Origin: JBFLVT01 sp036804525
GTDB lineage: Bacteria > Bacillota > Desulfotomaculia > Desulfotomaculales > JASEER01
NCBI GenBank assembly: GCA_036804525.1
Contig: DAIRSE010000009.1
Location: 1-64,000 of the forward strand
Direction: 5' to 3'
Length of the DNA stretch: 64,000 nt
In this document: positions 31,923-41,233 of the stretch, piece by piece
Layout: every line of letters begins with the position of its first letter
Numbering within the stretch: position 1 is the stretch's first letter
Translations under genes and position numbers: made by a program
Notes under the pieces: model-generated
Told to the model about the DNA's origin: nothing
Database searches by the model: none
Seen by the model: only the letters and a program-made list of their open reading frames with translations

Positions 31923-34763
31923 TTGGCTATTCAAGAAGTCCGCGTAGCTGTCCGAAGTTCGCTTCCTGACGCCAAAGGGAGCCAAACCCTGGCCGAAATA
32001 CAGCGGTCCCTGCATATTTCCACGGTGCAGGCCGTGAGAACGACCAAGGTTTTTCGTTTTGAGGGGATTACAGTGGCGGAGGCCGAACACCTGGCCCGAA
32101 CCCTTCTTTGCGAAGACATCTTCCAGGTCTACACCGTTAATGCACCTCTCATTACGGACACGAGCTGGTTGGTTGAGGTCGCTTATCGTCCCGGCGTCAT
32201 GAACCCGGAAGCCGGATCCCTGATTAAGGCGGCCCGGGATCTCGGTCTATCACACATCGTCGCCGCGGATTCAAGCTGGGAATATGCTTTTTACGGCCCT
32301 GAAATTACCCCGGACGATATCGAAACCATCCTGCGTCGCCTGCTCGTTAACGCAACCATTCAACACGTTGTTCGGGAAAAGCCCCAAACCCTGATCATTG
32401 CCGGCCGTTCCGCTCCCACGCTCTCTATCCCGATTACTGGCATGACCGACGAAGAGCTTATGGAGCTTAGCAAAGACAAGCTGTTTTTAAACCTGGAGGA
32501 AATGCGCCTGATCCAGGATCATTTCAGGACCATCGGCCGCGAGCCGACCGACTGCGAGGTCGAGATCCTGGCACAAACCTGGTCGGAGCACTGCGTGCAC
32601 AAGACTTTCAAAGCACGCCTGACAGTAGACGGCCAGGAAAAGAAGCCTCTCCTGAAACGCCTGCAGGAGGCCACCGATAGCATCAATCACCCGCTGGTGC
32701 TGTCGGCCTTTGTTGACAACTCCGGCGTGTTCGCATTTTACGACGGCTGGGCCGTCTGCGGCAAGGTCGAGACGCACAACTCCCCGTCGGCGATCGAACC
32801 TTACGGCGGGGCGGCCACGGGCAGCGGCGGGGTTTTCCGGGACGTTATGGGTACCGGTCAGGGAGCCAAGGTTATTGCTTCCACCGACATGTTTTGCTTC
32901 GCTCCGCCCGATACCCCGCTTGAAGAGATTCCCCAGGGATGCCTGCATCCGAACTATCTCCTGCGCCAGGTAGTGGCCGGGGTACGGGATTACGGCAACC
33001 GGATGGGCATACCCACAAACAATGGCTCAGTGCATTTCCACGGCGACTTTCGCGCCAAGCCTACAGTCATTGTGGGTTCCTACGGCCTGCTCCCGGCTGA
33101 CCGGTGCCAAAAAGGGAAACCTGAGCCGGGAGACCTCATCGTCGTCATCGGCGGGCGCACCGGCCGGGACGGCATTCACGGGGCCACTTTTTCCAGCGCC
33201 GCAATGACCGACCGTACGATCGACGTCAATGCCCAGGCCGTCCAAATAGGTCATCCCATCGAGGAAAAACGCATGAGCGACGCTCTCCTGGCGGCCCGCG
33301 ACGAAGGGCTGATCCGTGCCGTCACCGACTGCGGCGCGGGCGGGTTTGCTTCAGCCGTGGGCGAAATGGGCGCGTCAACGGGCGCTGAGTTAGCCCTGGA
33401 CAAGGCTCCGTTAAAATACTCGGGCCTGGCGCCGTGGGAAATCCTGCTGTCCGAAAGCCAGGAGCGCATGGTCGCCGCCGTCAGGCCTTCGGACATCGAC
33501 CGCTTCCAGCAGATATGCCGCAAGCATAACGTCGAAGCGACCGTTCTCGGCACCTTCACCGGAGACGGGCGTTTCCGGGCGACCTACGAAGGGGAGGAGG
33601 TTATGAACCTGAGCATGTCCTTCCTCCACGGTGGGCTGCCCCAACGACAAATGAAGGCGGTACAACCGCCCCGCAATCCGCAGCCGGAGCCCCAGCCCGA
33701 CCCGCCGGCCGATTGGATGAAGGCCTACAAGGGGGTCATGGCGCACCTGAATGTCTGCTCCAAAGAACCCATCGTGCGTGTTTACGACCATGGTGTACAA
33801 GGCACCAACGTCTTGCCTCCCCTGGGGGGCGTCGACGGCAGCGGACCTAACGATGCCTGCATCATCACCCCTATTCTTGGAAAACCTTACGGGCTCGTCA
33901 TCGCGCATGGTCTTAATCCCGTTCTCAACCGGATTGATCCCTACTGGGGGAGCATCTGGGCCGCCACCGAAGCCGTAGCCAACGCCGTAGCCGTGGGAGC
34001 CAACATTGACGAGTTGGCCCTGATTGACAACTTCATCTGGCCGGTCCCCGATGAAGAGATGCTGTGGGCCCTCGATCGCGCCGTCGATGCCTGTGTCGAT
34101 TTTTCGAAATCACTGGGTTGTCCCTTCATTTCCGGAAAGGACAGCCTTTCGAGCACCTACCGCAGCGCCGACGGCCTGACGATTCAGATCCCGCCCGTGC
34201 TCTGCGTTTCCGCGTTTGGCCGGATTGCCGACATCAAGAACACCGTCTCCGCCGACTTTAAGAAGGCGGGAAGCCAGGTTTTGCTTGTAGGCAAACGAGA
34301 CATCTCCGAAATGGCAGGATCGGTCTACTGGGAGAACCTCGGCCTGACCGGAACGGCGCTGCCGAAGGTCGATCTGGCCTCTTTCGCCAAAACTTGCCGG
34401 GCTTTGTACCGGGCCATCAATTCCGGCAAGGTCCTGGCCTGTCACGACATCAGCGAAGGGGGCCTGGCTGCGGCGGTTGCCGAGATGTGCATCGGGGGCA
34501 GGTACGGCATCGCCATTTCGATACCACCGGGGCAGCGTCCGGATCATTTCCTGTTTAACGAAACTGCGGGGTGCTTTATCGTCGAGCTTGCGCCGGAGAC
34601 CGCTCCCGGCGACCTCCTTGCGGACGTCCCCTCGTGCGTAATCGGGAGCACTGTCGCCGACTTAAGCGTCAGTGTTTCCCTAGGCGATCAGCGTTTCGCC
34701 ATTCCCGTCGATGATCTGAAGGAAGCATGGCAGCGTCCCATGAAGGAGGTATTCGGAGCTTGA
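31923..34763 (+). CDS. purL: Phosphoribosylformylglycinamidine synthase, PurS-PurL fusion
   Basis: 946-residue enzyme of purine synthesis that amidates FGAR with glutamine and ATP. Residues 1-~150 hold two PurS-like units (one with VRVAVRSSLPDAKGS, the other with VEVAYRPGVMNPEAG). The rest is a PurL synthetase with two AIR-synthase-like halves (WSEHCVHKTF, KVETHNSPSAIEPYGGAATG, DCGAGGFASAVGEMG, GKDSLSSTY). The TTG at 31923 is chosen because GGGGAGGGGGAG lies ~10 bp upstream; the open frame before it overlaps repeat sequence. purQ overlaps its stop. Confidence 0.93.
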   Translation: MAIQEVRVAVRSSLPDAKGSQTLAEIQRSLHISTVQAVRTTKVFRFEGITVAEAEHLARTLLCEDIFQVYTVNAPLITDTSWLVEVAYRPGVMNPEAGSLIKAARDLGLSHIVAADSSWEYAFYGPEITPDDIETILRRLLVNATIQHVVREKPQTLIIAGRSAPTLSIPITGMTDEELMELSKDKLFLNLEEMRLIQDHFRTIGREPTDCEVEILAQTWSEHCVHKTFKARLTVDGQEKKPLLKRLQEATDSINHPLVLSAFVDNSGVFAFYDGWAVCGKVETHNSPSAIEPYGGAATGSGGVFRDVMGTGQGAKVIASTDMFCFAPPDTPLEEIPQGCLHPNYLLRQVVAGVRDYGNRMGIPTNNGSVHFHGDFRAKPTVIVGSYGLLPADRCQKGKPEPGDLIVVIGGRTGRDGIHGATFSSAAMTDRTIDVNAQAVQIGHPIEEKRMSDALLAARDEGLIRAVTDCGAGGFASAVGEMGASTGAELALDKAPLKYSGLAPWEILLSESQERMVAAVRPSDIDRFQQICRKHNVEATVLGTFTGDGRFRATYEGEEVMNLSMSFLHGGLPQRQMKAVQPPRNPQPEPQPDPPADWMKAYKGVMAHLNVCSKEPIVRVYDHGVQGTNVLPPLGGVDGSGPNDACIITPILGKPYGLVIAHGLNPVLNRIDPYWGSIWAATEAVANAVAVGANIDELALIDNFIWPVPDEEMLWALDRAVDACVDFSKSLGCPFISGKDSLSSTYRSADGLTIQIPPVLCVSAFGRIADIKNTVSADFKKAGSQVLLVGKRDISEMAGSVYWENLGLTGTALPKVDLASFAKTCRALYRAINSGKVLACHDISEGGLAAAVAEMCIGGRYGIAISIPPGQRPDHFLFNETAGCFIVELAPETAPGDLLADVPSCVIGSTVADLSVSVSLGDQRFAIPVDDLKEAWQRPMKEVFGA

Positions 34764-35533
34764 AGCCACGGGCCTGCGTTTTGCGGACTGACGGAACCAA
34801 TTGTGACCAGGAAACGGCTTTTGCCCTTGAGCTGGCCGGAGCACAGGCCGAGTATCTACACGTCAATGAGCTCCGGTCCGGTCACAAGCGCCTCCTTGAT
34901 TATCAGATCATGGTTATTCCCGGCGGTTTTTCTTACGGGGACGACGTCCTATCCGGGAAGATCCTGGCCGTCGAACTGACGTCGCTGCTGCGCGAACAGC
35001 TGCAGGAGTTCGTTGACCGGGGCCGCCTGCTGCTGGGGATTTGCAACGGTTTCCAGGTCCTCGTAAGAACGGGGCTCCTTCCGTACTCCCGGGTAGGGTC
35101 GATCACGACGACGCTCATGCATAATGACAGCGGCCATTTCGAGTGCCGCTGGGTATCCTTAAAGGTGGAAAAAGGTCCGTGCGTGTTTACGCAAAGCCTT
35201 GCCGGACGCACTGTAACATACCAGGTAGCCCACGGAGAAGGCAAGTTTTTCACCCGCCAAGACATCCTGGACGACCTCGAGCGCCAGGGACTGGTCGTAT
35301 TCCGGTATGTCGACGCCGAGGGGCGCCCGACCCAGGCCTACCCGGCCAACCCCAACGGCTCATTGCACGCCGTTGCCGGGATCTGCGACCCGTCCGGGCG
35401 AATAATGGGCCTTATGCCTCACCCTGAACGGTTCATCCTGCCAACGCAGCATCCCAACTGGCGGCGGATGCTGATGGCGCCCGAAGGGCTGCCCATCTTC
35501 CTGGATGCCGTGAATTACGCAAGGCAGATCTGA
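34760..35533 (+). CDS. purQ: FGAM synthase glutaminase subunit PurQ
   Basis: Class I glutamine amidotransferase of 257 residues that supplies ammonia to PurL. The nucleophile cysteine is in LLLGICNGFQVL, and the histidine and glutamate are in MPHPERF. The TTG at 34760 overlaps the purL TGA (TTGA) and has AAGGAGGT 9 bp upstream, a better fit than the ATG at 34727 inside purL. Its length is nearer the PurQ of PurSL-type complexes than the short Bacillus form. Confidence 0.93.
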   Translation: MKPRACVLRTDGTNCDQETAFALELAGAQAEYLHVNELRSGHKRLLDYQIMVIPGGFSYGDDVLSGKILAVELTSLLREQLQEFVDRGRLLLGICNGFQVLVRTGLLPYSRVGSITTTLMHNDSGHFECRWVSLKVEKGPCVFTQSLAGRTVTYQVAHGEGKFFTRQDILDDLERQGLVVFRYVDAEGRPTQAYPANPNGSLHAVAGICDPSGRIMGLMPHPERFILPTQHPNWRRMLMAPEGLPIFLDAVNYARQI

Positions 35534-35546
35534 TGGGGAGATCACA

Positions 35547-36587
35547 ATGACCAGAATAACTATTCTGGGCGCAGGCAGCTGGGGAACGGCGCTTGCCGTC
35601 CACCTGGCGCGCAAGGGCCTGCCTGTCACACTGTGGGCCAGACGCCCCGACTATGCCGCGGAATTGTCTTTATCTAGGGAAAACAAGGCCTATCTTCCCG
35701 GGGTTAAAATACCCTTGTCGATAGAAATATCGGCAGACTGGAAAGCGCTCCTGGCCGGCGCCGAATGCGTCGTCTTCGCCGTGCCTTCGCACGCCTTCCG
35801 CGAGGTGCTGGTAATGGTTAGCCGGCACCTCGACGACGTCCCTTGCGTCAACGTAGCCAAAGGCATTGAAGCGGATTCGCTCCTGCGGCTTTCCCAAGTC
35901 TACAAAGCGGTTACGGGCGACAAAAACCTGTCCCGTTATGCCAGCTTATCGGGGCCCAGCCACGCGGAAGAGGTCGGCCGGGCCATGCCCACCGCCTTGG
36001 TGGCGGCATCCCCCTGCAAACCGGTGGCCGAGTTCGTACAGGACCTTTTCATATCCCCCGAGCTCAGGGTCTACACCAACCCGGATCTCATCGGCGTCGA
36101 GCTGGGCGGGGCCCTGAAGAACATCATCGCCGTTGCTACCGGGATCTCTGACGGCCTGGGCTACGGAGACAACACGAAAGCTGCGCTCATGACGCGGGGG
36201 CTGGCCGAAATCACCCGGCTGGGCGTTCATATGGGCGCAGACCCGTTAACCTTCGGCGGCCTGACCGGGGTCGGCGATCTTATCGTAACCTGCACAAGCA
36301 TGCATAGCCGCAACCGGCGCTTCGGAATTGAGATAGGCAAGGGCAGGACCCTGAAAGAAGCGCTTGGCGCCGTGAGGATGGTCGTTGAAGGGGTCCGGAC
36401 CACCATCGCCGCCACCGAGCTCTCCCGGAGGCTCAATGTAGAAATGCCGATTACCAGGCAGGTATACGCCGTTCTGTACGAAGGCGTTTCACCGCTGGAA
36501 GGGGTAACCCGGCTTATGACCCGGCAGCGCACGCGAGAAATCGAAGAAGTCGCCCGCATCAAGGTTACCTGGCGCCACGAAGATTAA
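35547..36587 (+). CDS. gpsA: Glycerol-3-phosphate dehydrogenase [NAD(P)+]
   Basis: 346-residue soluble enzyme that reduces dihydroxyacetone phosphate to glycerol 3-phosphate for lipids. The Rossmann motif GAGSWGTALAVHLA is at the N-terminus, with VVFAVPSHAFREVL, SGPSHAEEV, LGGALKNIIAVATGI and the GLTGVGDLIVTCTS segment. It is normally beside plsY and der; here purL and purQ lie between them, suggesting an insertion of the pur pair. Confidence 0.95.
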   Translation: MTRITILGAGSWGTALAVHLARKGLPVTLWARRPDYAAELSLSRENKAYLPGVKIPLSIEISADWKALLAGAECVVFAVPSHAFREVLVMVSRHLDDVPCVNVAKGIEADSLLRLSQVYKAVTGDKNLSRYASLSGPSHAEEVGRAMPTALVAASPCKPVAEFVQDLFISPELRVYTNPDLIGVELGGALKNIIAVATGISDGLGYGDNTKAALMTRGLAEITRLGVHMGADPLTFGGLTGVGDLIVTCTSMHSRNRRFGIEIGKGRTLKEALGAVRMVVEGVRTTIAATELSRRLNVEMPITRQVYAVLYEGVSPLEGVTRLMTRQRTREIEEVARIKVTWRHED

Positions 36588-36645
36588 GTTGGGTGGCATC
36601 CCATGCCATACCCGAATACATATCGACATGCCCGGATCATAGGCC

Positions 36646-36779
36646 TGTTGAAAATAGGGGCTGTTCAAAAACGAGCATGGCGCGGAAGGCGAAGCCGGCC
36701 GGCGCGGAGCGTACTAGGTGGTACGTGAGTACTGGCCGGCGAGCCTGACAAAGTCAGGCGAAGTTTTTCAACAGCCCCT
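36646..36779. repeat. Dispersed inverted-repeat element, copy A6
   Basis: The ends are GGGGCTGTTCAAAAACGAGC on the left and GCGAAGTTTTTCAACAGCCCC on the right, with an extra CCTGTTGAAAATA outside the left end. The left side matches the right end of A1 in reverse (GAGCATGGCGC). The interior is GC-rich and differs from A2 and A3. The remainder of the 36588-36896 gap shows no gene. Confidence 0.75.
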
Positions 36780-36896
36780 TATTCCGGGCTTGATTAATTT
36801 GGGACACAAGTCCCAGAGCAAATAAGCAACGTGTCTGATGAACACTCCAGCCTCCCGGTGTTACGCTTACCAAAAGGACATTAACGGGGGTCGGCT

Positions 36897-37589
36897 ATGC
36901 GTACCAAACTGCTGTTCATTTTTGCGTTGGTTTGCGGTCTCGCTGCGGCGGGAGGTATCTACCTTTACCTTGAAAACCTGGCCAAAACCTATCGTTCTCA
37001 GGGAAATTTCACGCCTGTAGTCGTGGCCAAACAAACCATCCCCGCCCGAACACCGATCAGCCGTCAATCGCTTGAGATCAAGGAAATCCCCGCTGATTAC
37101 GTTCACCCTGAAGCCTTTACCAGGATCGAGGATGCCGAGGGTAAGATCGCGCGCGCAGACATCTACCCCGGCGAACAAATCCTGGCTTCGCGTTTCGCAA
37201 CCCCTGACAACTCCGGCAACGACCTCGCCTTAGCTCTGCAACAGGGCGAAAGGGCCGTCAGTATCGCTATAGACCCCGTATCGGGCGTCTCCGGCATGCT
37301 GCAGACGGGGGACAAGGTTGACGTAGCCGTTACCATTGACGCCTATACGTCTATAGTTATGCAAAACATTCGCGTTTTGGCGGTCAACAGCGGCTCGGCT
37401 ACCGACAATAAATCGGGGCCCGCTACAAACACCTGCGTCCTCGCTGTTACCCCTACGCAGGCCGAATACCTGATTCTCGCCACCGAGCGCGGGTCAATCC
37501 GCCTGATGCTTCGTTCCCCGGCCGACACCGCCGTCACGCAAATCCCTGCGGTACGCGTAGAACAGCTGGTTAATAAAGGAGGTAGCTAA
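36897..37589 (+). CDS. cpaB: Flp pilus assembly protein CpaB (RcpC)
   Basis: 230-residue protein with one N-terminal membrane helix (residues 5-24) and a SAF domain (VVVAKQTIPARTPISRQSLE) followed by the RcpC/CpaB domain (GERAVSIAIDPVSGVSGMLQ, then GDKVDVAV). In Tad systems it sits on the outer face of the membrane and aids pilus assembly. It is the first gene of a five-gene cluster, 3 bp before cpaE. GGGGG upstream of the ATG is a modest ribosome site. Confidence 0.88.
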   Translation: MRTKLLFIFALVCGLAAAGGIYLYLENLAKTYRSQGNFTPVVVAKQTIPARTPISRQSLEIKEIPADYVHPEAFTRIEDAEGKIARADIYPGEQILASRFATPDNSGNDLALALQQGERAVSIAIDPVSGVSGMLQTGDKVDVAVTIDAYTSIVMQNIRVLAVNSGSATDNKSGPATNTCVLAVTPTQAEYLILATERGSIRLMLRSPADTAVTQIPAVRVEQLVNKGGS

Positions 37590-37592
37590 CTT

Positions 37593-38795
37593 ATGGAACC
37601 GATCAAGATCCTGATCGTAGACGATGTCGCCAATACACGCGAGGATATCCGGAGGCTGCTCTTCTTTGAGGAAGACATAAAGGTAATCGGCGAAGCCGAC
37701 GACGGCACCCTGGCCGTTGCTTCAGCCGAAGACCTCAGGCCCGATATCGTTTTGATGGACGTCAACCTACCCGAAGTCGACGGTATCACAGCGACCGAGC
37801 TGATCACCAGCAAAGTCCCGGAAAGCGCCGTCATCATCATCTCTATTCAGGGCGAGCAGGAATACATTCGCAAAGCCATGGCCGCCGGCGCCAGCGATTA
37901 TCTTGTCAAGCCTTTCAGCGGAACCGAACTGGCCAGCACTATCCGCCGGGTTTACGATAAACACAAGCAACGCCAGGTTCTCCTCGGGGCGCAGGTGCAG
38001 GGAAAGATGCGGCGGGAAGGTAGGATCATCGTTCCTTTTACCACGCGTGGGGGAACCGGCAGAACCCTGATCAGCGGTAACCTTGCCGCCGCGCTGGCCC
38101 AAGCGGGAAAGAAGGTGGCCCTGGTTGCACTTGACGGCGGTAAGGGTGATATGGAGGTCCTCCTCAACATCAAGCCCAAACGCAACATCTCCGACCTTAT
38201 CGACGAGGCCGCCCACGACGTCGTCGTCCTTGAGCATTTCCTCGTCCCGCACCTTACCGGCATAAAGGTTCTGGCCGGTCCGTCCAGTGAAGACCTGGAC
38301 CTGATCACCCCCGACGGCGTCACGAACGCTCTGAATCTCCTGGCACAGCGCTTTACATACGTCGTCGTCGACCTTGCCACGAACCTGGATGCGGTCGCCC
38401 AAGCCGTTTTCAACAACGCCGATGTGCTGCTTCTCATTACCGTCCCGGAAGTAATTGCCGTCAAGCACGCGCGCACCTGCTACGACTATTTCACCGATAT
38501 GGGCCTGCGTGATCGGGTGCACTACATCCTGAACCGGGCCAATATCGATGGCGGCATTAAAACAGCCGAACTGGAGCGGGTCCTCAACGACAAATTCATC
38601 GTCCAGATCCCCAACGACGAAAAAACAGTAATCAGTTCGATCAACAAAGGCCTGCCGTTCATGGTTACACACCCGGGAAGCAAAATTACCGATTCTTTCC
38701 GGAACCTGGTTCGGGCGTTGGAAACACAAATCTCTGAAGAACCGCAGCAACCGGCGAACAAGGTTTCGCTGGTATCACGCTTATTTTCTCTATAG
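37593..38795 (+). CDS. cpaE: CpaE-type protein: response-regulator receiver plus ParA/MinD ATPase
   Basis: 400 residues. Residues 1-~120 form a receiver domain with the acidic pair DD near 11-12, the phospho-aspartate in IVLMDVNLPEVDG and a lysine in DYLVKPF, so it could be phosphorylated; in many CpaE proteins this domain is degenerate. From ~145 is a MinD-like ATPase with the deviant P-loop TRGGTGRTLISGNLAA. CpaE localises Tad machinery to the pole in Caulobacter. Confidence 0.88.
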   Translation: MEPIKILIVDDVANTREDIRRLLFFEEDIKVIGEADDGTLAVASAEDLRPDIVLMDVNLPEVDGITATELITSKVPESAVIIISIQGEQEYIRKAMAAGASDYLVKPFSGTELASTIRRVYDKHKQRQVLLGAQVQGKMRREGRIIVPFTTRGGTGRTLISGNLAAALAQAGKKVALVALDGGKGDMEVLLNIKPKRNISDLIDEAAHDVVVLEHFLVPHLTGIKVLAGPSSEDLDLITPDGVTNALNLLAQRFTYVVVDLATNLDAVAQAVFNNADVLLLITVPEVIAVKHARTCYDYFTDMGLRDRVHYILNRANIDGGIKTAELERVLNDKFIVQIPNDEKTVISSINKGLPFMVTHPGSKITDSFRNLVRALETQISEEPQQPANKVSLVSRLFSL

Positions 38796-38863
38796 CGTCG
38801 CTTAAACGTCAGCCTGAGGACATGCATTAGCCAAAACGGTCAACAGACAGGGGGGACAAGCCT

Positions 38864-40144
38864 GTGGCAAGGTCTCTGGCCCGTACAAAGGAGCCTTATA
38901 TCGACCTCAAAATCAACCTTCACAAGAAGCTTATATTGGAACTTAAACAATTGCCTCCGGGACAGGAGCTTAACGCCCAGACAGTGGAAACCCTGGCTAA
39001 ACGCCTGATAGACGAAGAGAGCGACTACCTACCGCGCTACGAGCGCAACAGGATGGCCCTGGAACTCGTTGACGAGGTCCTGGGCTACGGTCCGATAACG
39101 CCTCTGCTAAAGGACCCCGACGTAAACGAGGTTATGGTCAACGGGCCGAACCAGGTTTACGTAGAGCGCGGCGGGCGACTTGAAAAAAGCGACGTTACCT
39201 TCAAAGATAATGAACATGTCTTGCATGTCATTGAGAAGATCGTCGCCCCTCTCGGCAGGCGCATCGATGAAGCGATGCCGATGGTTGACGCCAGATTGCC
39301 CGACGGCTCGCGCGTCAATGCTATTATTCCCCCGCTGGCCCTGGACGGCCCTGTCTTAACCATCCGCAGGTTTGCCAAGGAGCGGCTGAAGATTGAGGAT
39401 CTGCTCCGCTTCGGCACCCTGACCCAGGAGATGGCCAAGATGCTGGAGATATGTGTTAAGGGTCGGCTGAATATCCTGGTCTCGGGCGGCACAGGCAGCG
39501 GCAAGACGACCACCCTCAACGTATTGTCTTCCTTTATACCTGACGACGAGCGCATTATTACGATTGAGGACGCCGCCGAACTTCAACTCCACCAGGAGCA
39601 TACCGTCCGCCTCGAATCGCGCCCGCCGAACATCGAGGACAAGGGCGCCATTACGATTCGCGATTTGGTCAGGAACGCCCTGCGCATGCGTCCTGACAGG
39701 ATTGTGGTCGGTGAGGTCAGGGGCGGTGAGGCGCTGGACATGCTCCAGGCTATGAATACAGGTCACGACGGATCCCTGACAACGGGCCACGCCAATTCTC
39801 CCCGGGACATGCTTTCGCGCCTGGAGACCATGGTCTTGATGGCTGGAATGGATTTGCCCATCAAGGCCATTCGGGAACAGATCGCCTCCGCTATCGACAT
39901 TATCGTCCAGCAGTCCCGGCTTAAAGACGGTTCCCGTAAAATCACCCAGATTACTGAGGTTCAGGGAATGGAAGGCGACGTCATTATCCTTCAGGATATC
40001 TTTGTCTTCCAGCAGCAGGGCGTCGAACTCGACGGGAGAATCAGCGGGCGCTTCCTGCCGACCGGCATTCGTCCCAAGTTTACCGAAAAACTTGAGGCCC
40101 AAGGCCTGTACCTGCGCCCGGAAATTTTCTCGCTGATCCGCTAA
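38864..40144 (+). CDS. cpaF: Type II/IV secretion ATPase CpaF (TadA)
   Basis: 426-residue hexameric ATPase that powers Tad pilus extension, and in some species retraction. The Walker A GGTGSGKT is at 208-215. The N-terminal domain includes LGYGPITPLLKDPDVNEVMV, and ARLPDGSRVN and the His box in LTTGHANSPRDML are present. The start is GTG with GGGGGG near 38851 upstream. tadB and tadC follow. Confidence 0.95.
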   Translation: MARSLARTKEPYIDLKINLHKKLILELKQLPPGQELNAQTVETLAKRLIDEESDYLPRYERNRMALELVDEVLGYGPITPLLKDPDVNEVMVNGPNQVYVERGGRLEKSDVTFKDNEHVLHVIEKIVAPLGRRIDEAMPMVDARLPDGSRVNAIIPPLALDGPVLTIRRFAKERLKIEDLLRFGTLTQEMAKMLEICVKGRLNILVSGGTGSGKTTTLNVLSSFIPDDERIITIEDAAELQLHQEHTVRLESRPPNIEDKGAITIRDLVRNALRMRPDRIVVGEVRGGEALDMLQAMNTGHDGSLTTGHANSPRDMLSRLETMVLMAGMDLPIKAIREQIASAIDIIVQQSRLKDGSRKITQITEVQGMEGDVIILQDIFVFQQQGVELDGRISGRFLPTGIRPKFTEKLEAQGLYLRPEIFSLIR

Positions 40145-40191
40145 ATGAGTGGTGCGATGCGGGAAGTCGGAAGTAAGTAGGAGTGGTTGGT

Positions 40192-41157
40192 GTGCTTTAT
40201 CTTTCCATCCTCGGGTTTTTATCGGTGTTCTTTTTCGTAACCTGGGTGGTGCATGCCCTTACACGCGGTAATACCGCCGTTATTAGCCGGCTGGAACAGG
40301 TAACCAAGACGCAGCCGGACACGCCTGTTATTGCCGAAGCAAAGCCTAAGGGATACACTTCGCCAACCCTTCTTCTGGTCCGGACTCTGGCCCGCCTGGT
40401 CCCTTTAAAGGGGCTGGGCCGACGGCTTGAGAACGACCTGATACGTGCTGACATTCTCCTGAAGGGGGAAGAGTTTGCGGCCTTTGTTATCCTGGTCTCC
40501 GTTGCAGCAGGCCTGCTGGGCCTGCTTGTTCTTGGTTCGGTCTTTCACGCACTCCTGCTCGCGGTGCTTGCCGCTGCTGCTCCGGTTTTCTACCTGAGAA
40601 TGGCCAAGGCCAGGCGTCTTGTCACGTTCAACCACCAGCTGTGCGATGCCTTGGCGATGATCGCCAATACTTTAAGAGCCGGATTCAGCTTCTTGCAAGC
40701 CCTGGAAATGGTAAGGAAGGAGCTCCCCGATCCCATCAGCAAGGAATTCGGCCGCGCCTTGCAAGATTTGAACCTGGGGGTTTCCGTAGAGGACGCTCTC
40801 CAGTCCATGGTCGAGCGGGTCAAGAGCGACGACCTCGACCTCATGGTAACCGCCGTGATCATTCAACGTCAGATCGGGGGCAACCTGGCCGAGATCCTGG
40901 ACAAGATCGCCGAAACCATCCGGGAGAGGGTGCGCATCAAGGGCGAGATCAAGATTCTGACGGCCCAGGGACGCATCTCGGGACTGGTCGTCGGCTTACT
41001 TCCCATCGGACTGCTGATGGTCCTGCTGTTGATCAACCCGGGGTATATGCAGGATCTTTTCAACAACCCCATGGGCATTAAATTGCTGGCGTTCGCCGCC
41101 GTCTCCGAAGCCATCGGCCTGGCTGCGGTGAAGCAGATAATGAACATCGAAGTCTAG
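40192..41157 (+). CDS. tadB: Tad inner-membrane platform protein TadB
   Basis: 321-residue membrane protein with a type II secretion F domain (FNHQLCDALAMIANTLRAGF) and four main hydrophobic segments: one N-terminal, two in the middle (AAFVILVSVAAGLLGLLVLG and next) and one at the end. It forms the base of the pilus machine with TadC. The GTG at 40192 is favoured since GTAGGAG ends 8 bp before it; a GTG at 40183 lacks spacing. Confidence 0.88.
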   Translation: MLYLSILGFLSVFFFVTWVVHALTRGNTAVISRLEQVTKTQPDTPVIAEAKPKGYTSPTLLLVRTLARLVPLKGLGRRLENDLIRADILLKGEEFAAFVILVSVAAGLLGLLVLGSVFHALLLAVLAAAAPVFYLRMAKARRLVTFNHQLCDALAMIANTLRAGFSFLQALEMVRKELPDPISKEFGRALQDLNLGVSVEDALQSMVERVKSDDLDLMVTAVIIQRQIGGNLAEILDKIAETIRERVRIKGEIKILTAQGRISGLVVGLLPIGLLMVLLLINPGYMQDLFNNPMGIKLLAFAAVSEAIGLAAVKQIMNIEV

Positions 41158-41233
41158 AATTCGGCTGCAGGCATCAGGCGCCAAGCTCCGGGATGAATAA
41201 GAACGGGCAAACATACTCGGGAGGTGAAGGCAA

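Noticed and set aside
37767..38750. Reverse-strand open frame of 327 codons opposite cpaE
   Set aside because: No similarity or start signals; cpaE is certain.
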